Assembly: GCA_916700875.1 (NCBI GenBank)
Contig: CAKAKS010000067.1
Span: 2,285,409 to 2,349,408, forward strand
Origin: Sebastes aleutianus
Taxonomy: Eukaryota > Chordata > Actinopteri > Perciformes > Sebastidae
Length of the DNA: 64,000 nt
Direction: 5' to 3'
Positions 1 through 12,860 of this stretch are shown piece by piece (the first letter of the stretch is position 1; the number at the start of each line of letters is the position of its first letter). The notes beneath the pieces were generated by a model, which was not told the DNA's origin, did not search any database, and was given only the letters and a program-made list of their open reading frames with translations. The position numbers and the translations under genes were made by a program.

Positions 1-3000
1 TTTAGATGATGGGAGTACATGAAGCCTGTTCTGCTGGTTCTTGCAGACTAACAGTAGGAGCTACTTTGCTCAAGTTCGGTTGAGGAGGAGAGACAGTGAC
101 GCGCTGTGGGGCGGGGTCAGCTACTGAAGGTTCTGCTCTGGTTCGACCAGGAAACCCTTACATGGCTTGCATTTCTCTAACGACGTCAGAAGAGAAGGAA
201 AAGCTGCGCAGCGTTTTTCGACACCCATTTCCGGACAAACGGAGCAGGAGAAAAAGAGAGAGGATGGTCTTTTATGATACTATGGTGACTTGTAGACACA
301 CTGGGGACAGATATTGATGTTTAAAAGACATGGAAAAGTGCATTTTGCATAATAGGTGACCTTTAAGATGGACACAGGCATTGTCTGAAATTAACTTTTT
401 TCACTTCCTGCCACTGTGGCAGGCAAGTATTTTTTTTTGTCTGCCACTCAGATATTTTATCTGCCACTTTTGAAATCTCTGCTGAGTGAAGGAATAACAT
501 TTGAGATCTGATGTCATTCAATGTTCAATATATTTTACACAAAAAAAACATTATATACATGGTAAATTACAGTGTTTGAATTACACCGTGGAGGGAGGGT
601 AGTGTACACTGTACTGTACTGTACTTTATTATTGTCATCTATAATGGTTATTTGAATAAAAACACAAAATTCAAATGATTATGAATATTTGAATATTTGC
701 TTTGATTTACAAAAATCTTGGTAAGTTAGGAAGTTAAATAGGTCATAATTCATCATCTATTTTATATTGAACTGAAAACATCTCCTACAAACAACTGGAT
801 TTATTCAAGTTCTTTGCCACTAACTTAATTTTACAAGATAACATTTGAACACATCATGATGACGTTGTAATTTACCCTTCACCCAATAGTCATTTTTCCT
901 GAGCAGACCATGAACGCCTCATAATAATAACTGAATGGCACCTCTGTTAATGTTAGTAACTCTATTATTTAACCAAGCAGGACTGTGTTGCCCACCGGCT
1001 GCTAACAGCTAACGTTACAAACTCTCCTCCTGCTGATTACAACACCGATTTGTTGTTCACAGTGTCGCATTATCAGGGAAAAGTAGGGTGCGTCCCCTCA
1101 GGTTTAGTAGCGCCATTCTGTGGAGCGTTTTTTTCCTCTCCACCGTGGCTGAGTCAAAGTGAAAAAAACTTAGACGGCATTAAAGTCTGCGATTCCGTGC
1201 ATGTGGCAGCTCTCGAGACGAAAAAGATAACTTCACTCACTTCTTACACGCCCCTCGGTAACTTATTTTTTCAAAGTCAGGCCGGACCACAATCATCTAA
1301 TCCAGTGGTTTCTAAACTGATCTGACATATAGTGGCACATCCTGAAAGATTTGAGAGTTTTGTAGTCTGTCTTTATGGTCCAAAGCTAAAAGCCAACAGT
1401 GATTTTAACAATTACAATTTAGCATAATAGGAGACTAAAGTATAAAGCTGAACCAAAGACACTGTGCTAAAAACATTTGCACTAAAAACAGCTAAAAAAA
1501 CCCTGATTTAATAAAGGAAAGGTGCAACTGTCCCGAATAATACATACAGTACACATCTCTAATGCTCAACACGTGGTGCATGGGATCACTGACTTTTTTT
1601 CTGTCTTTCTTGATGTAAAAAAATATTAGTAGAAATTAAATAAACACCAGCCACCAGTTCTGAGCTCTCTGGAAAATCAGTTAATTATTGTTTATAACAA
1701 TTTGTTAATGTAATAGCAGTGCAACAAAATATGGTGGCTTCACTGATCAGGAAACCAGAGCATTCAAAGCATGGATGTATATAAAGAGAACTGGATACAG
1801 CGTTGGAGGCGTTGGAATGAACAGGAAGTTTCTCAGTGGTGCATGAAGCAAAATAAATTCAACTGACGGGTATAAAATTACCTGGAATAATATTAAATTC
1901 CATTGCTTCCAATAGATCCCCCCTAAATTCAACACACTGGCCCTTCAAGTGTTCATACTGGGAAGTTGATTTACCTCAAAAAATGATTAGATTTACAGAC
2001 GTCTCTTTCCCAATGTAAGTCAATGGGAAGAAAGGCTTTTTGGGCCCAATGGCATCACACGATGGACACGGAAGTTGTAATTCCACCGTTTGGCCACTAC
2101 GAAATTTTGCTACAAAGCCCAGCACACTTCCTGAGGGCTTGAATTAAAGTGGATGTTCCACTGTTCAACAAGGACTCAGACCTGATGAAAATGAGTTTTA
2201 GTTACATGTGGATGATTACCCATCTGCAAAGCATTATATTCTCATTCAAGGCTCTACTTTCCTCCTTAATACCTCATCCTCAGTAGATATAAACGACATC
2301 ATTTGTCAAAATGTCGTTATCCGTCCTGTGTACATATGACAAAAGCCACATTATATGAGTATGAAGCCAGTATTACAGGGAAATAATCACACAAATACAA
2401 GACAACAAACAGATGGCCACACCGTTAACGCACCGAGCGCCGTTGCATCCATTTGTCTGGAATAAACAACGGTCTCGATAATATTCTGGAAATTCTCACA
2501 GGGACCCAGGCTATTCGTTGATAATATGGCTTTAACACACTTCGTCTTTTCAAACATTTTGCAAAACAAACTGAAACTTGTCCCTGACTCTCCCATTATC
2601 CCATTTTTATGGCTTTAACACATTATTTCTATGTGAATAATAAGGGGTTGAAGTGTGATCAACAGTTGCCAAGGTAACACACGTTTGCTCGCAATATGTG
2701 ATCTGCAACTAAATTTAATCAAGGTGCATGAAATCACCAGGCTTTTATATTATGGAGCACAGGCTGCCACACTGGAGATGGAGCTACTTCACATCCTTTT
2801 TATTAGTCACTCTTTCACTGAGCACGTACGCACGCACACACACACTTGTGTAAATATACACATATACTAGCACTAGGAAGAAGCAGTCCCTTAATTAAAG
2901 AACCCCTTAGTATTTTTTAAAGGTGAAAAACAAATCCTTTATGAACACCTTGATTTTAAAAACCCAGATTTTGAGGAACATTAATTTCAAAATATTTGAC

Positions 3001-3097
3001 TGTGGATTGTAATACCTTAACGATTTTATAATGGATTATCTACCAGGTTTAAGGGCATTTTAAGGGGTAAATGTGCCTTAAAATTGACCAAATAACA
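1..3097. other. Intergenic DNA, no gene recognised
   Basis: No open frame here has coding character; the longest are short, low-complexity or AT-rich. The only repeat recognised is the end of a TTAA-type element near 1877-1948. The rest is AT-rich sequence with short homopolymers and one small CA run near 2830. Confidence 0.6.
1877..1948. repeat. Truncated end of TTAA-type element, family B
   Basis: The stretch runs from a region like TTCCATTGCTTCCAATAGATCC to AACACACTGGCCCTTCAAG. It matches the terminal part of the copies at 22106-22610 and 59609-60128, where the end reads ACACACTGTTCCTTTAA or ACACACTGTGCCTTCAA. Only the outer ~70 bases are recognisable. Confidence 0.5.
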
Positions 3098-3761
3098 TTA
3101 AAGCTGAACTAAGCGAGATTTGAGCAAATATTATTAAAACAAGTTATTTTTATAAAAAGGTTGCTATATCCTGACAGTAATACACGAGAAAGGTAATCTG
3201 AAAAAAAAAATTGTGTTCCTCTGGTGTCCTCCGGTGCTCCTAACGGCATCTGCAAGATTTCACAGACCGGAGGAAAACAAGCAGTAAGAGCTGATCTGAA
3301 GTCTGCTGTCCAGCAACCGTCTATGTCGTGTCAATCACTCGCACACTCCGACCAAACGGTCAAACTAGGCAGCGCTGATCAAATATGAATCAATATTCTG
3401 TTACTGCAATGACTATCTCTCCTCTCAAATGTTTTCAGAAACATCTTGTAGTGTACTGTTTAGCTGTGAAATGAGAAAGTTTGTGATCCGGCAGCCCTGT
3501 TGAGATCTCTTGAGGGAACACCAAGCACCGCCCACCAGCCGGAGCACAGCCAATAGGAACGCTATCTCTCTCTCTGAAATGACCTGTGATTGGCCAAAGT
3601 CTCCCGTCACAGGCTAGATTTTCTAAAACCTGAAAACAGAGCCATGAGGAGGAGCAGAAGTCTAGATTTATCTCAGAACATTTGAATTACAATATGCTGA
3701 AAGGTCATAATGGAATTTTTGCCCAATGATGCCAAAAAATTGTTGCCTACTGAAGCTTTAA
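3098..3761 (-). mobile_element. MITE-like element, family A, copy 1
   Basis: A 664-base non-coding element with TTAA at both ends and short inverted termini (TTAAAGCTGAACTAAG left, TTAAAGCTTCAGTAGG on the other strand at the right). It is the reverse complement of the copies at 5766 and 13670. They share internal landmarks such as the GCTGGTGGGCGGTGCTTGG segment and a CCGGAGGACAC block. No transposase is present, so this is a non-autonomous element. The TTAA ends resemble piggyBac target choice, but the superfamily is not proven. Confidence 0.75.
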
Positions 3762-5088
3762 AGCCATCTCTTAATTTACATCTTAAGCTTAAAGGGTTGA
3801 TTCAAACCTTAAGGTTGATTTAATGGGCTGGCTTTCATGCTATTCAGTAAATTTTAAGGGATAAAAAAAACATCTATTAAAATCCTCTTATATCTGTACC
3901 TTAATTGAAAATGAATGTCCAATTAACATAGAAATGAAATGGGTTTTTTTGTAAATTAAAAATACCACCGAAAAATACCGTGAAAATATCATTATTACTG
4001 GCTAAATTAATGGAACGTGAAGGTGAAAGTGAAGGGGTTCAGTTTTATAATGAGCACAAACTGAAAATGAATACACACACATACTCACAGAAACATAAAC
4101 ACAGTGCATTACAGATTCCATCAGACCCCAGACTGTGTTTTCCGCAGTTAAGAGACAGAAATGAGAGAAGCAAAATAAAATGATGTTCTCATGTCACCGG
4201 GGGTGGGGGGGCAGGGTCTCATCAAATAGCCCCGAGAGTCTAAGGCTGAATCCAAATGACTTTTTCTAAATAGTTATTTTCAACAGTTGACATGTTCTGC
4301 GCTGCACGTGGAGAGAATATCCATCCACCTCTTAGACGCTGGTTTCTCTGCTCTCATTTTGTTTAATATGGATGAAAAGGAAGAGGGGGAAGAGATGCCC
4401 GCTGGTTTTCACTTTACTCAACATCACTCTGCACTGCGCATAGGTTAGTCCACAGCCAAATGCCTTCTTTGTAATTCAACGGGCATGTTTGAGAAGTAAG
4501 AGAGATGACAGGTTTTACGTCCCTCAATACATCTCGCTCTATTCCATCTGGAGGGGGAAAAGATGATGATTTTCTGCAGATGAGACAACCTGGACTGAGT
4601 TTCACAGAGGTATCTTGGCTCTGCTACAGAAGAATCTCAGCAGTGCAACTTCCAAAATCTAACTGTTATTGCCAAATTGATTTTTGCACCACCAGCAAAG
4701 CAGTCTGATCCAGATTCCTATCAAATTAATCTTAGTGCTGACTGACTGTGTTGCACGATAAGCTACGTGTAAGGACGGGATGAAGAACTAATCAGAGGAA
4801 GTAACGGAACAAAAACAAAGATAGGAGAGGACACTGAAGTAACTTACAATAAGCCACAAGTAAAATAAAGCCAATGAAAGAGAAGTGAGAAAAATACTTA
4901 ATAGAGGCTTAAATAAACGTTAAACCCTTAGTGCTGATTATTAAAGGAATAGTTCCAAGATTTTTGGAAATACGCTTATTGGCTTTCTTACAGAGAGTTA
5001 GATGAAAAGATCCATACAGTACCACCCTCATGTCTGTATGGTACATATTAAGCTACAGCCAGCAGCAAGGTAACAAATCCTCCAACCG
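3762..5088. other. Intergenic DNA, nothing recognised
   Basis: AT-rich sequence with no convincing coding frame, tRNA or repeat family. Short frames overlap on both strands around 4414-4708 and lack homology I can recognise. Confidence 0.55.
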
Positions 5089-5508
5089 GCCAAGTTCACA
5101 CTACAAGACTTTCAAAGTATGTTCACACAATACAACTTGCTGTCTTCAAGTCGTTGTGGTTTTCACACTACATGACTGACCAGCGACAGGAGGTCACACA
5201 CTACAAGATCTTTCACCAGGAGAAATCCCCGATGAGGTCTCCAAACGACATTTGGTCAAGAAAAAAAAAAGGGGAAATAAATGGCGTGACACCATACGCA
5301 AGACACATTGCTGATGTTGTCGACAACTTTGCTCCGTGTTGCAAATGCAGCACATACAGTGTGCAGTTCACACACGGTGCTCCAGCACCGATGTGCGAGC
5401 GGTGAGCCAATGCCGATTTATCTCTGATCTGGGGCTTCTGTCAGGGAGCTCCAAAAACTGTCAGGGAGCAAGAAAATCAGGGATAAAGTTGTGTAGTGTG
5501 AACTAGGC
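5089..5508. mobile_element. Short TIR element (GCCAAGTTCACACTACA ends)
   Basis: About 420 bases bounded by inverted repeats: GCCAAGTTCACACTACA at the left and, on the opposite strand, GCCTAGTTCACACTACA at the right. There is no transposase frame. Internal copies of CACACTACA-like words add to the structure. The TIR style resembles hAT-type non-autonomous elements of fish, but no clear 8-base target duplication is visible. Confidence 0.6.
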
Positions 5509-5765
5509 ATCAGGCTCAATAATTAACGCATTATATGTTGACGACAAGATCCCAAGAAGTCACTGCGCCCAGCCAAGAAATAGTCCGCCACATAAACCAC
5601 AACTTTACATGTTTACCCTTCAGTTTTTGTACAGATTAAAATGATGAGATAGCATGTTAATTATTTGCAATTTTTTTTTTACCTTTGGACAGAACCAAGC
5701 TAGCTGTTTCCTCTTGTCTCCAGTCTTTATGCTGAGCTAAACTAAGTGGCTGCTGGCTGTGTAAT

Positions 5766-6331
5766 TTAAAGCTTCAGTAGGCAACCATTTTTTGGCACGA
5801 TTGGGCAAAAATTCCATAATAACCTTTTATCATATAATTATATATTATAATATTATAATTATATAATCAGCATAATCCAAGTGTTCTGAGAGAAAACTCG
5901 ACTTCTGCACCTCATCATGGCTCTGTTTTCAGGCTTTTGAAAAAATCTAATCACAGGCCACTTCAGAGAGAGAACGTTCCTATTGGCTGTGCTCCGGCTG
6001 GTGGGCGGTGCTTGGTATTCCCAAAGAGATCTCAACATGGCATAGAACAAACTTTCTCATTTTACAGCTAAACAGTACACTACAAGATGATTCTGAAAAC
6101 ATTTGAGGAGAGAAATAGGCATTAACGTAACAGAATATTGATTCATATTTGATCAGCGCTGCCTAGTTTGACCGTTTGGTCGGAGTTCGCAGGTGATTGA
6201 CAGCCGGCTCTCATAGACGGCAGATGGACAGCAGACCTCAGATCAGCTCTTACTGCTTGTTTTCCTCCGGTCTGTGAAATCTTGCAGATGCCGTTAGGAG
6301 CACCGGAGGACACCGGAGGACACAGAGGAAC
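5766..6331 (+). mobile_element. MITE-like element, family A, copy 2 (3' truncated)
   Basis: It starts at TTAAAGCTTCAGTAGGCAAC and follows the family A order through the GGTGGGCGGTGCTTGG block to the repeated ACACCGGAGGAC units. It then loses similarity before the expected TTAA right end, so the copy is truncated. It is in opposite orientation to the copy 2.7 kb to its left. Confidence 0.7.
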
Positions 6332-7688
6332 CAGACCTCTAAACTGCTCCCTGGGCGCTGTATAATAGCTGCCCTCTGCTCCTCATGCTAATACTAGGAT
6401 GGGCTAAATTTCCCTGTGTGCTGTGCTGTGTGTTTCTTTTATTGTGTGACAGTAAAAGTTGATTTACATTTTACATTTACAGCAAATAAGAGTTTCACAA
6501 TGTTGAACTATTCCTTTAATCACACTACATAAACTAGCAAGTTAGAGATTGAAAAGATGAAGTGAGTTGCTATGGAAACAAGGTTAAACTTAAAGAAATC
6601 ATGAAGCTGTTCTTGTTAATTTTGCTCACTGCTTTTTTCCCCCAACCCGGAGATTTGGCCTGATAAGACAGGTGTATTTTTACATAATAATCACAGTGCC
6701 ATGATTAAATACCGTATGTTAAATTAGAATGAACTTCGTAGAAGCTCATGTTGCCTTCTGTAAAATGAATTTGGTTGAAGCCTTGGAACAAAACAAACCT
6801 CTGCCAAGCAAATTAAATGGAGACGGAGGAATGGAATGAAAATGAGCTTACTGGATGTCGGTCGGTGGAGGGAAAAGGAGCTTCTTGGCAGTTCAAATTG
6901 TTGAGTTCCCTCTCTGCTCACAACCAGTGGCTTCAGGGTGGAACATGAATCGTCCCTCCGTCCCTCCGTCCCTCCGTCCCTGCAATGATGAACATAATGA
7001 TATGAAGATATTTTCCTCTACCTCCAACCCCATCCATCCAGTTAGAGTTGTTGCAGTTATTGGGCTCCTGCAGTGCATTCAACAGCGTTTAGAGGCCTCG
7101 TCTTTGCTATACTGTGGTTATTTGCTCCATGGAGTGCCTCACAAAGTAGTGCCATTAATCATAAAAGTGCAGCTCAGCCTGATGCCCAAGTCTTCCAATT
7201 TACAGTTTTGGAGAAAAAGTTTGCTGAAAAATATTCATCTGGTGCAATCATCCCGCTCCTCGGCTTGGAAACGAATGAGTGTGAGCTTTGTATACACAGC
7301 AGATATGTGCCGTATATGGATAGACGGATACATGTATAGATAGACTGACAGAGGCAGCAGTAGAAGAAAGTGTGTAAGAAAGGGACAGAAACTGTACGGT
7401 GCAGTCTGTAAGCTGTATGACACATTTTGTTGGAAGTTCCAACTTTTAGCTGTTCAAATGGATTATAACTGAGTGTTTGCAAGCCACATATCTACTATAT
7501 ATAGTACTCTGTAGTATAGAAATTAAGAGATAAATATGCGGTCACTCTGCTACAGTCCAGCACTACACCTATGAGCTTGTACTGCAGCTGCTTGACCAAT
7601 GACCACCTGGATCAGCACCTCTGAGCTTAACTGGTTACAGACAAACTTGGCCATATCATCAGTCAAGCCACCACGCTGTCTGGTTAAA
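6332..7688. other. Intergenic DNA with one small tandem repeat
   Basis: No gene is recognised. A frame of 162 codons on the plus strand (6855-7343) overlaps several frames on the minus strand and runs through simple repeats, so it is treated as chance. Confidence 0.5.
6951..6983. repeat. GTCCCTCC minisatellite
   Basis: Four tandem copies of an 8-base unit GTCCCTCC, the last one imperfect. Confidence 0.85.
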
Positions 7689-7850
7689 TAGAGAGGCGAA
7701 GTCCCGCCCCTTCCGGGGGACCACCATGGAACCTTATTTCGTTAACATTATGTACGGTAGTCAACGGCGAGAGACAGCTAATTTTTTGATCCTGTTTGAA
7801 TTGCGCCATGAATCACACATATGATGTTTGTCAAAAAAAAGTATTTAGCT
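7689..7850 (+). mobile_element. Partial TIR element, family D, copy 1
   Basis: It begins with TA followed by GAGAGGCGAAGTCCCGCCCC and continues through a segment ending near ATGATGTTTGTCAA. This equals the left arm of the complete element at 48618-49222. The right arm is not found, so this copy appears to be a single arm or a strongly decayed element. Confidence 0.65.
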
Positions 7851-10800
7851 TTTTCCGTTGCTTAATATTTGCGTTCTGTGTCAAAGTAAACAAAAACAAC
7901 AGTTCAAAAAAGTATACTGACATGCAAAATAATCACACGAAAAATGCCCACGGTGTGTAAAGGCCTTAACCATGATCCCTGTAAGCAGTTTCTACTGTAT
8001 ATTCTCTGGTGATACTCAGCCAGGCCTGCACTGCAAGCTGCACTTCTTGCATGTCTAAGGATCATTTGCCTGCCATCTGGTCTTTAGTAAGCGAAACATA
8101 CATTCAGTTGGATTGAGATTATGTGACTAATGTGACCAAACAGAAGAAAAAAAAACTCGTATGAGCCCTGCACTGTTCACCGAACACAGAGAGAGATACA
8201 GAGATATGGACCTGGATCTGTAAATGTGAGTTTAGAAATCAGAGCATACTTGCTTAAGATGGTCTCCTCTAATAAACACTCAAAGTTCATGTCACTGGAT
8301 GAACTTTGGCATGCTATGACTCAAAGTCAGGCAGGGTGATAGTCCCTCTGCGCCCTCGTGTTCTGGAGTACAGTTGACGAAGCTCGCCAGGAATGACACT
8401 GAATCCCAGAGCAATGATATCATGAAGCCGACAACAGCCAAAAACTGTCAGAGCACTGAGTCAGTCGAGTGACTCAAAAGGAATTGTGTACAGAGGGCAT
8501 TCAATCTCTCCCCGAGTTGCTCTTTTTCTGTTTTTGAAGACAGAGCGGTATGCATTACATCCATTAGGGAATATAAATAAAGTGTATTTTATTAAGGCAG
8601 TTTGCCTTAAAGCTAAAAACAAGGAGCATGTTTTACATTTATGATGTATCATGATAAAACATCAGCATCTCTGGCTGCCAACTTGATGTGTTTGTTCTGA
8701 AAGTTTTATAACTGTTGTAACTTTTGTCTTGCCTTCACTTATATATTTTCTTCACTTTATTATTCCAAAGTGATACATTTTATATTATGAGGTGGTACCT
8801 TATCACTTTATTGTTTCATCATTGTGGGTGAAAAACAAACCCCCAAACAATACAAGTTCCTTATAGACTGACAGTAAATGAGCTCAGCCACCACTTCTGA
8901 AATGGTGATATCCATTCTGGCTAAAGCGCTCATTTTTCTTAAACCTCTTTACTTCAAGCTAAAGAATGGCTGCCAATGATGAAGGCAATTAATGGTGTCT
9001 AAAAGGAGCCGTAAGCAATGATGCAGTGACTTAATCTGCTTTCTATTGCGGGGGCTATATTGAATCTGTCAGTCTGCCTGTGTGCCACAATAGGCTATTG
9101 TTTAGGAGGGGGACATGAGAGATGACTTCTGCTGGGGCAACTGTCTCTTATGTGCACACACACCTGAATATACACACATATATATACAGCTTGAATGGGT
9201 AGAGGCACTGACTCAGTGCTGTACACATGTATGCACACATGCAACATGAAGCCATATTTGTTTATAATAAAATACACATGCAGAGATGTAAACACAAACA
9301 AACAGAGATGTCAATCTGCAAAACAGAAAGATCGTTTTATGATTTATGGGCATGGATGAATTACTGAAAGGGACGACTGGCCAAAGGCCCAGGGGCAACA
9401 AAGTGGCAGGGGCCCCCTGGCCTTCACCTACAAAATGTCATTCAAAAAGACATGTAGCAACCACACAGAGACACAAAACAACCACAAAGAGACACAAAAC
9501 AACCACATAGACATAAAATTATCACAAAGAGAATTTTGCATGATTAGCTGCATTTACACAGATTTCTTTTAATTATTTTTTTTTAAATGTGAGCATTTCC
9601 GTTTATTAACTGGCCCTTTTGAATACAACAAAACAACACAGGAAACACAGAGATGAAGACATTCACATCCACAGACTAACTGCATATGATAACATAAATA
9701 TACCTCAGAAACCTCAGATAAGCAGGTAGAGCAGCCACTATAGGATATATATGCTCTCACAGCATGAATTCAGACATGGACTCACACACAAGCTCAAAAA
9801 CTCTGAAATAAGCCACTGGAAGATTAGATAAGCACACAGAGACAGCCAGTGCAAAAGCACACATACACATACTCCCCTACATTCATGCGTATAACACAGA
9901 CACACCTGCACATGGCATGAATGCAAAATCATGTGTGCTCCAAAAGATGCCAACCCTGTCCTCTTGAAAAGACATTGATGCACAACTAACTTTTACGCAT
10001 AATTTTTATAGTTCAACACGGGCCATTTTGGTTGAGACATTAAATATGACAATAGAATAGAAATCATTTTGTTTTGCTTTTGTACGGCACTTTGTAGGCG
10101 GATGTTTAACAAAGTCCGGTAGTCGCTTTCAGTCCAAAATGGCGGAAGCGTAGCTCTGCTGCTGGGCGCTAATGTTGCAATGGAACAACCAGTTGGCTTT
10201 CACTTCTTATCAATATACGTTCTTTTGCAGCACTATGGAGCAGTGCACATGCTCATGGACAACCATGACGCAATACACATTCCTGCCAATTATTCTGCTG
10301 ATCAACAGGTGGCACAAAGATGTGTAAAGACAGGGAAGAATATGACTGTTAGCAAGTAAACATGCATGTAAACAATGCTGGATTTAAAATGTTTTCCGAG
10401 GACGGAAATGCATTCAACACGTGTGTTGGACCTCGAGGATACACACGATGCAATTTGGTGAGTAACACTGAATGTAAACATAATTTGTTAATTTACGAGA
10501 AAACTCCACAGGGCACCTTTAAATCTATCAACAGGATGTAAACACCAGTATTTGGTTTCTAATCCAATTTGCATTTATATTCCCTCCAAAAATGTATTTG
10601 GCAAAGAAACGTCAAACTGTATATTTTGCAAGAGATACGGTTAAAGATTACACAGATTGCTCTTTCAAAATTCCAGACAAAGCGCACAAATATTCTCTCT
10701 CTCTCTCTTGTCAGTGGCGTTCAGGAACCCCGAGGGCCCGCGGGTTAATGACTTCCCTGGCCGCTGCTGGACAGATAGATAGATGCGTGGAATGAACAGT

Positions 10801-11120
10801 GTTGTGGCTGATAAAGTCGAGGGGGAGTTGCCATGTGTCCTGGTCGCTGTAGAGACCTCTGCTCTCCATTCATCATCCGCTCTATGAGAAAACTAGACCA
10901 GACCAGATGGATCACACGCATGCACACACATACATACATACATCCATACAGCCGAGAGCAGTGTGCGGTTCCTGTGTGAGCGTGAATGTATGCTGTATAT
11001 ACTGTACACTCGGGCAGATGCAAGACATATGGGAGGATGCAGAACACTTGAACTTTGTCTCGCAAAGGAGGTTTGTATATATATTGTGGATTTGCAGGAA
11101 TTTCACAAATATGTGTATAC

Positions 11121-11123
<3 letters not shown>
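7851..11123. other. Intergenic DNA, nothing recognised except small repeats
   Basis: No coding exon is recognised. The stretch includes a CACAAAACAACCA minisatellite at 9458-9532. Near 10030-10520 there may be another decayed repeat ending in GGGCACCTTTAAA, without a partner in this window. Confidence 0.5.
9458..9532. repeat. Minisatellite, ~20-base unit (ACACAAAACAACCACA-rich)
   Basis: Roughly four imperfect copies of a unit around GAGACACAAAACAACCACA lie in tandem. The sequence is non-coding. Confidence 0.75.

Positions 11124-11177
<54 letters not shown>
11124..11177. repeat. (CA)n microsatellite
   Basis: About 27 uninterrupted CA dinucleotides. Reading frames across it (Thr-His or Cys-Val repeats) are artefacts. 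Confidence 0.97.
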
Positions 11178-11179
<2 letters not shown>

Positions 11180-11466
11180 GCTCTGCCTTTATTCAGTCAA
11201 ATAAACACAGGCAACACACCACCTCTCAAACCATTTATTTAAATCAGCCACATTTCACAACAGTGTACTGAGTGGGGCAACAAACTGAATAAGATCATCC
11301 ATAACTCTCCCTGTCCAATACAAACACATGGCCTCATATACAGGAAATGTAGGAGAGTTTGTACACCGAGTGTCAGTATTGTAGCTGTTAAACAGAAGAT
11401 AACCATACTGTCCTTCAGTAAACAAAGGCTGGTGAACAAATAGGCGAGAGTGGCTGTTATTACCCA

Positions 11467-11470
<4 letters not shown>

Positions 11471-11505
<35 letters not shown>
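11471..11505. repeat. (CA)n microsatellite
   Basis: About 17 CA dinucleotides. Confidence 0.96.
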
Positions 11506-11507
<2 letters not shown>

Positions 11508-11569
11508 ATCTAAAGGCAGGAGCAGTATTCATTACCGTGCCACATTAAAAGACAGCACAAAGGAACATA

Positions 11570-11870
11570 AATGACTCTGCGCTCCAATAGCTTAATTGCT
11601 AATCTCTTCTTTTAGGACAGTGTTTATTTCATTAGCCTCGTTTTGCGCCGATGCTATCTCCCCGCTAATTAACTTGTTTGGATTAAACGTCTACCCCTTC
11701 ATGCCAGGCAAGAAACAAACAAATGCACAGGCCGTCACGAATACTGCTGCAGAAAAGTTAAGTAACTGCGAGATTACTGGGTTTGCATGGATGTTATTTT
11801 TAACTGAAATAATGAAAATCAACGATCAAGAACACGGAGTCGGAGGACACTTTGACAGTTGATTTAAATT
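11570..11870. other. Unique AT-rich tract, possible conserved non-coding element
   Basis: Repeat-free sequence with several TAAT/ATTA words (GCTAATTAAC and TTAATTGCTAAT, for example) and balanced composition. This is typical of homeodomain-rich enhancers, but nothing here proves conservation. The 88-codon plus-strand frame inside shows no recognised domain. Confidence 0.2.
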
Positions 11871-12385
11871 TGTGGTTATTTTTCTACTACTGCAGGATAC
11901 ACGAGCGAAGCTGCTGCTTGCTACCCTTGAGTAGCAGATTTATGCCAGTTCTGAAGACATCAAGATGACACAAAGTACGCCAGTATGCATGACTGTGGCC
12001 TTGAAAAATGTGCAGTGGAATTTTGGAATTGCCACATTTCCTATTCCCAGCATCTGGTTCCCCGGGTGGCCTGTTACATCAGATGAGATCTGAGATGTCT
12101 GGAAGCCTTCACTGGTCTCCATTTGTTTTAATCTGGTACTTTGGTGTTAATCTATCACTCTGCTGCGCCGCGGCGACGGCCTTCTCTCCTCGTGTCAGAC
12201 TTTGTTAGGTGGAACGTGAAAGTCTGGACTGGTTCATCTCCACAGTTTGTGACACAATGAGAAGAAAAGAAAATAATTGTTTGATGTAACGTATACACAC
12301 ACAGGCATGTGTGAAAGAAGAACACACAAAAGGCTGAGGGTGACGGACAAGGAAAATGATGCTATAGAGGCAGAGTTCGAGGTGT

Positions 12386-12860
12386 GTGCGTGCTAGTTTG
12401 TGCCATATTGCACATACCTCGAAAAGTGATTTCTTTATCTCGTTTCTCAGTGTGGAAACTTGGAAAAGGAGGAGGGGAGGAGGGGAGGAAAAGAGAGGGC
12501 ACGTTAAGAGAGACACAAAGAGAGAAGCGTGTTTGCTGGTTTGTGTAATTGTGCTGACCTGATTGGCGGTGAAAGAAAAGCGATTTCTTTATCTCGTTCC
12601 TCAGTACTGGGAAATAGGGAAGGGGGGAGAGAAAAAAAGGGGGGGGGGTGTTGGACGGTGAAAGAGAAGCAACGCTGGGTGAGGGTGGGAGAGACAGCGA
12701 GAGAATGAAAAAGAGTAAAAACAGTGCGTTTCTGGATGTGTGTTTAATGCACAAGGTGCGTGAAGAAGCGGAGTGATAAAGAGGCTGCAAAAGACAGCAA
12801 TGAGAAAAAGAGAGGGTGCGATTAGAGAGAGAAAAGAGAGCGGGTTCTGAACTATTGAGC
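12386..12860. repeat. Purine-rich tract with an internal 154-base duplication
   Basis: A 30-base motif, AAAAGYGATTTCTTTATCTC followed by GTTYCTCAGT, occurs at 12422-12451 and again at 12576-12605. Similar flanks (TTTGTG words before, GGGGAGG runs after) suggest an imperfect tandem duplication. The stretch is strongly G/A-biased on the plus strand. The long minus-strand frame across it (12362-13138) is explained by that bias. Confidence 0.6.

Noticed and set aside
6855..7343. 162-codon plus-strand frame
   Set aside because: Overlapped by several frames on both strands, crosses a minisatellite, no recognisable domain or splice context.
10907..11271. Frames with Thr-His or Cys-Val runs
   Set aside because: Translation of the CA microsatellite; the same applies at 31330-31578, 57016-57342, 60043-60348 and 60754-61214, apart from the real pard3 exon inside the last.
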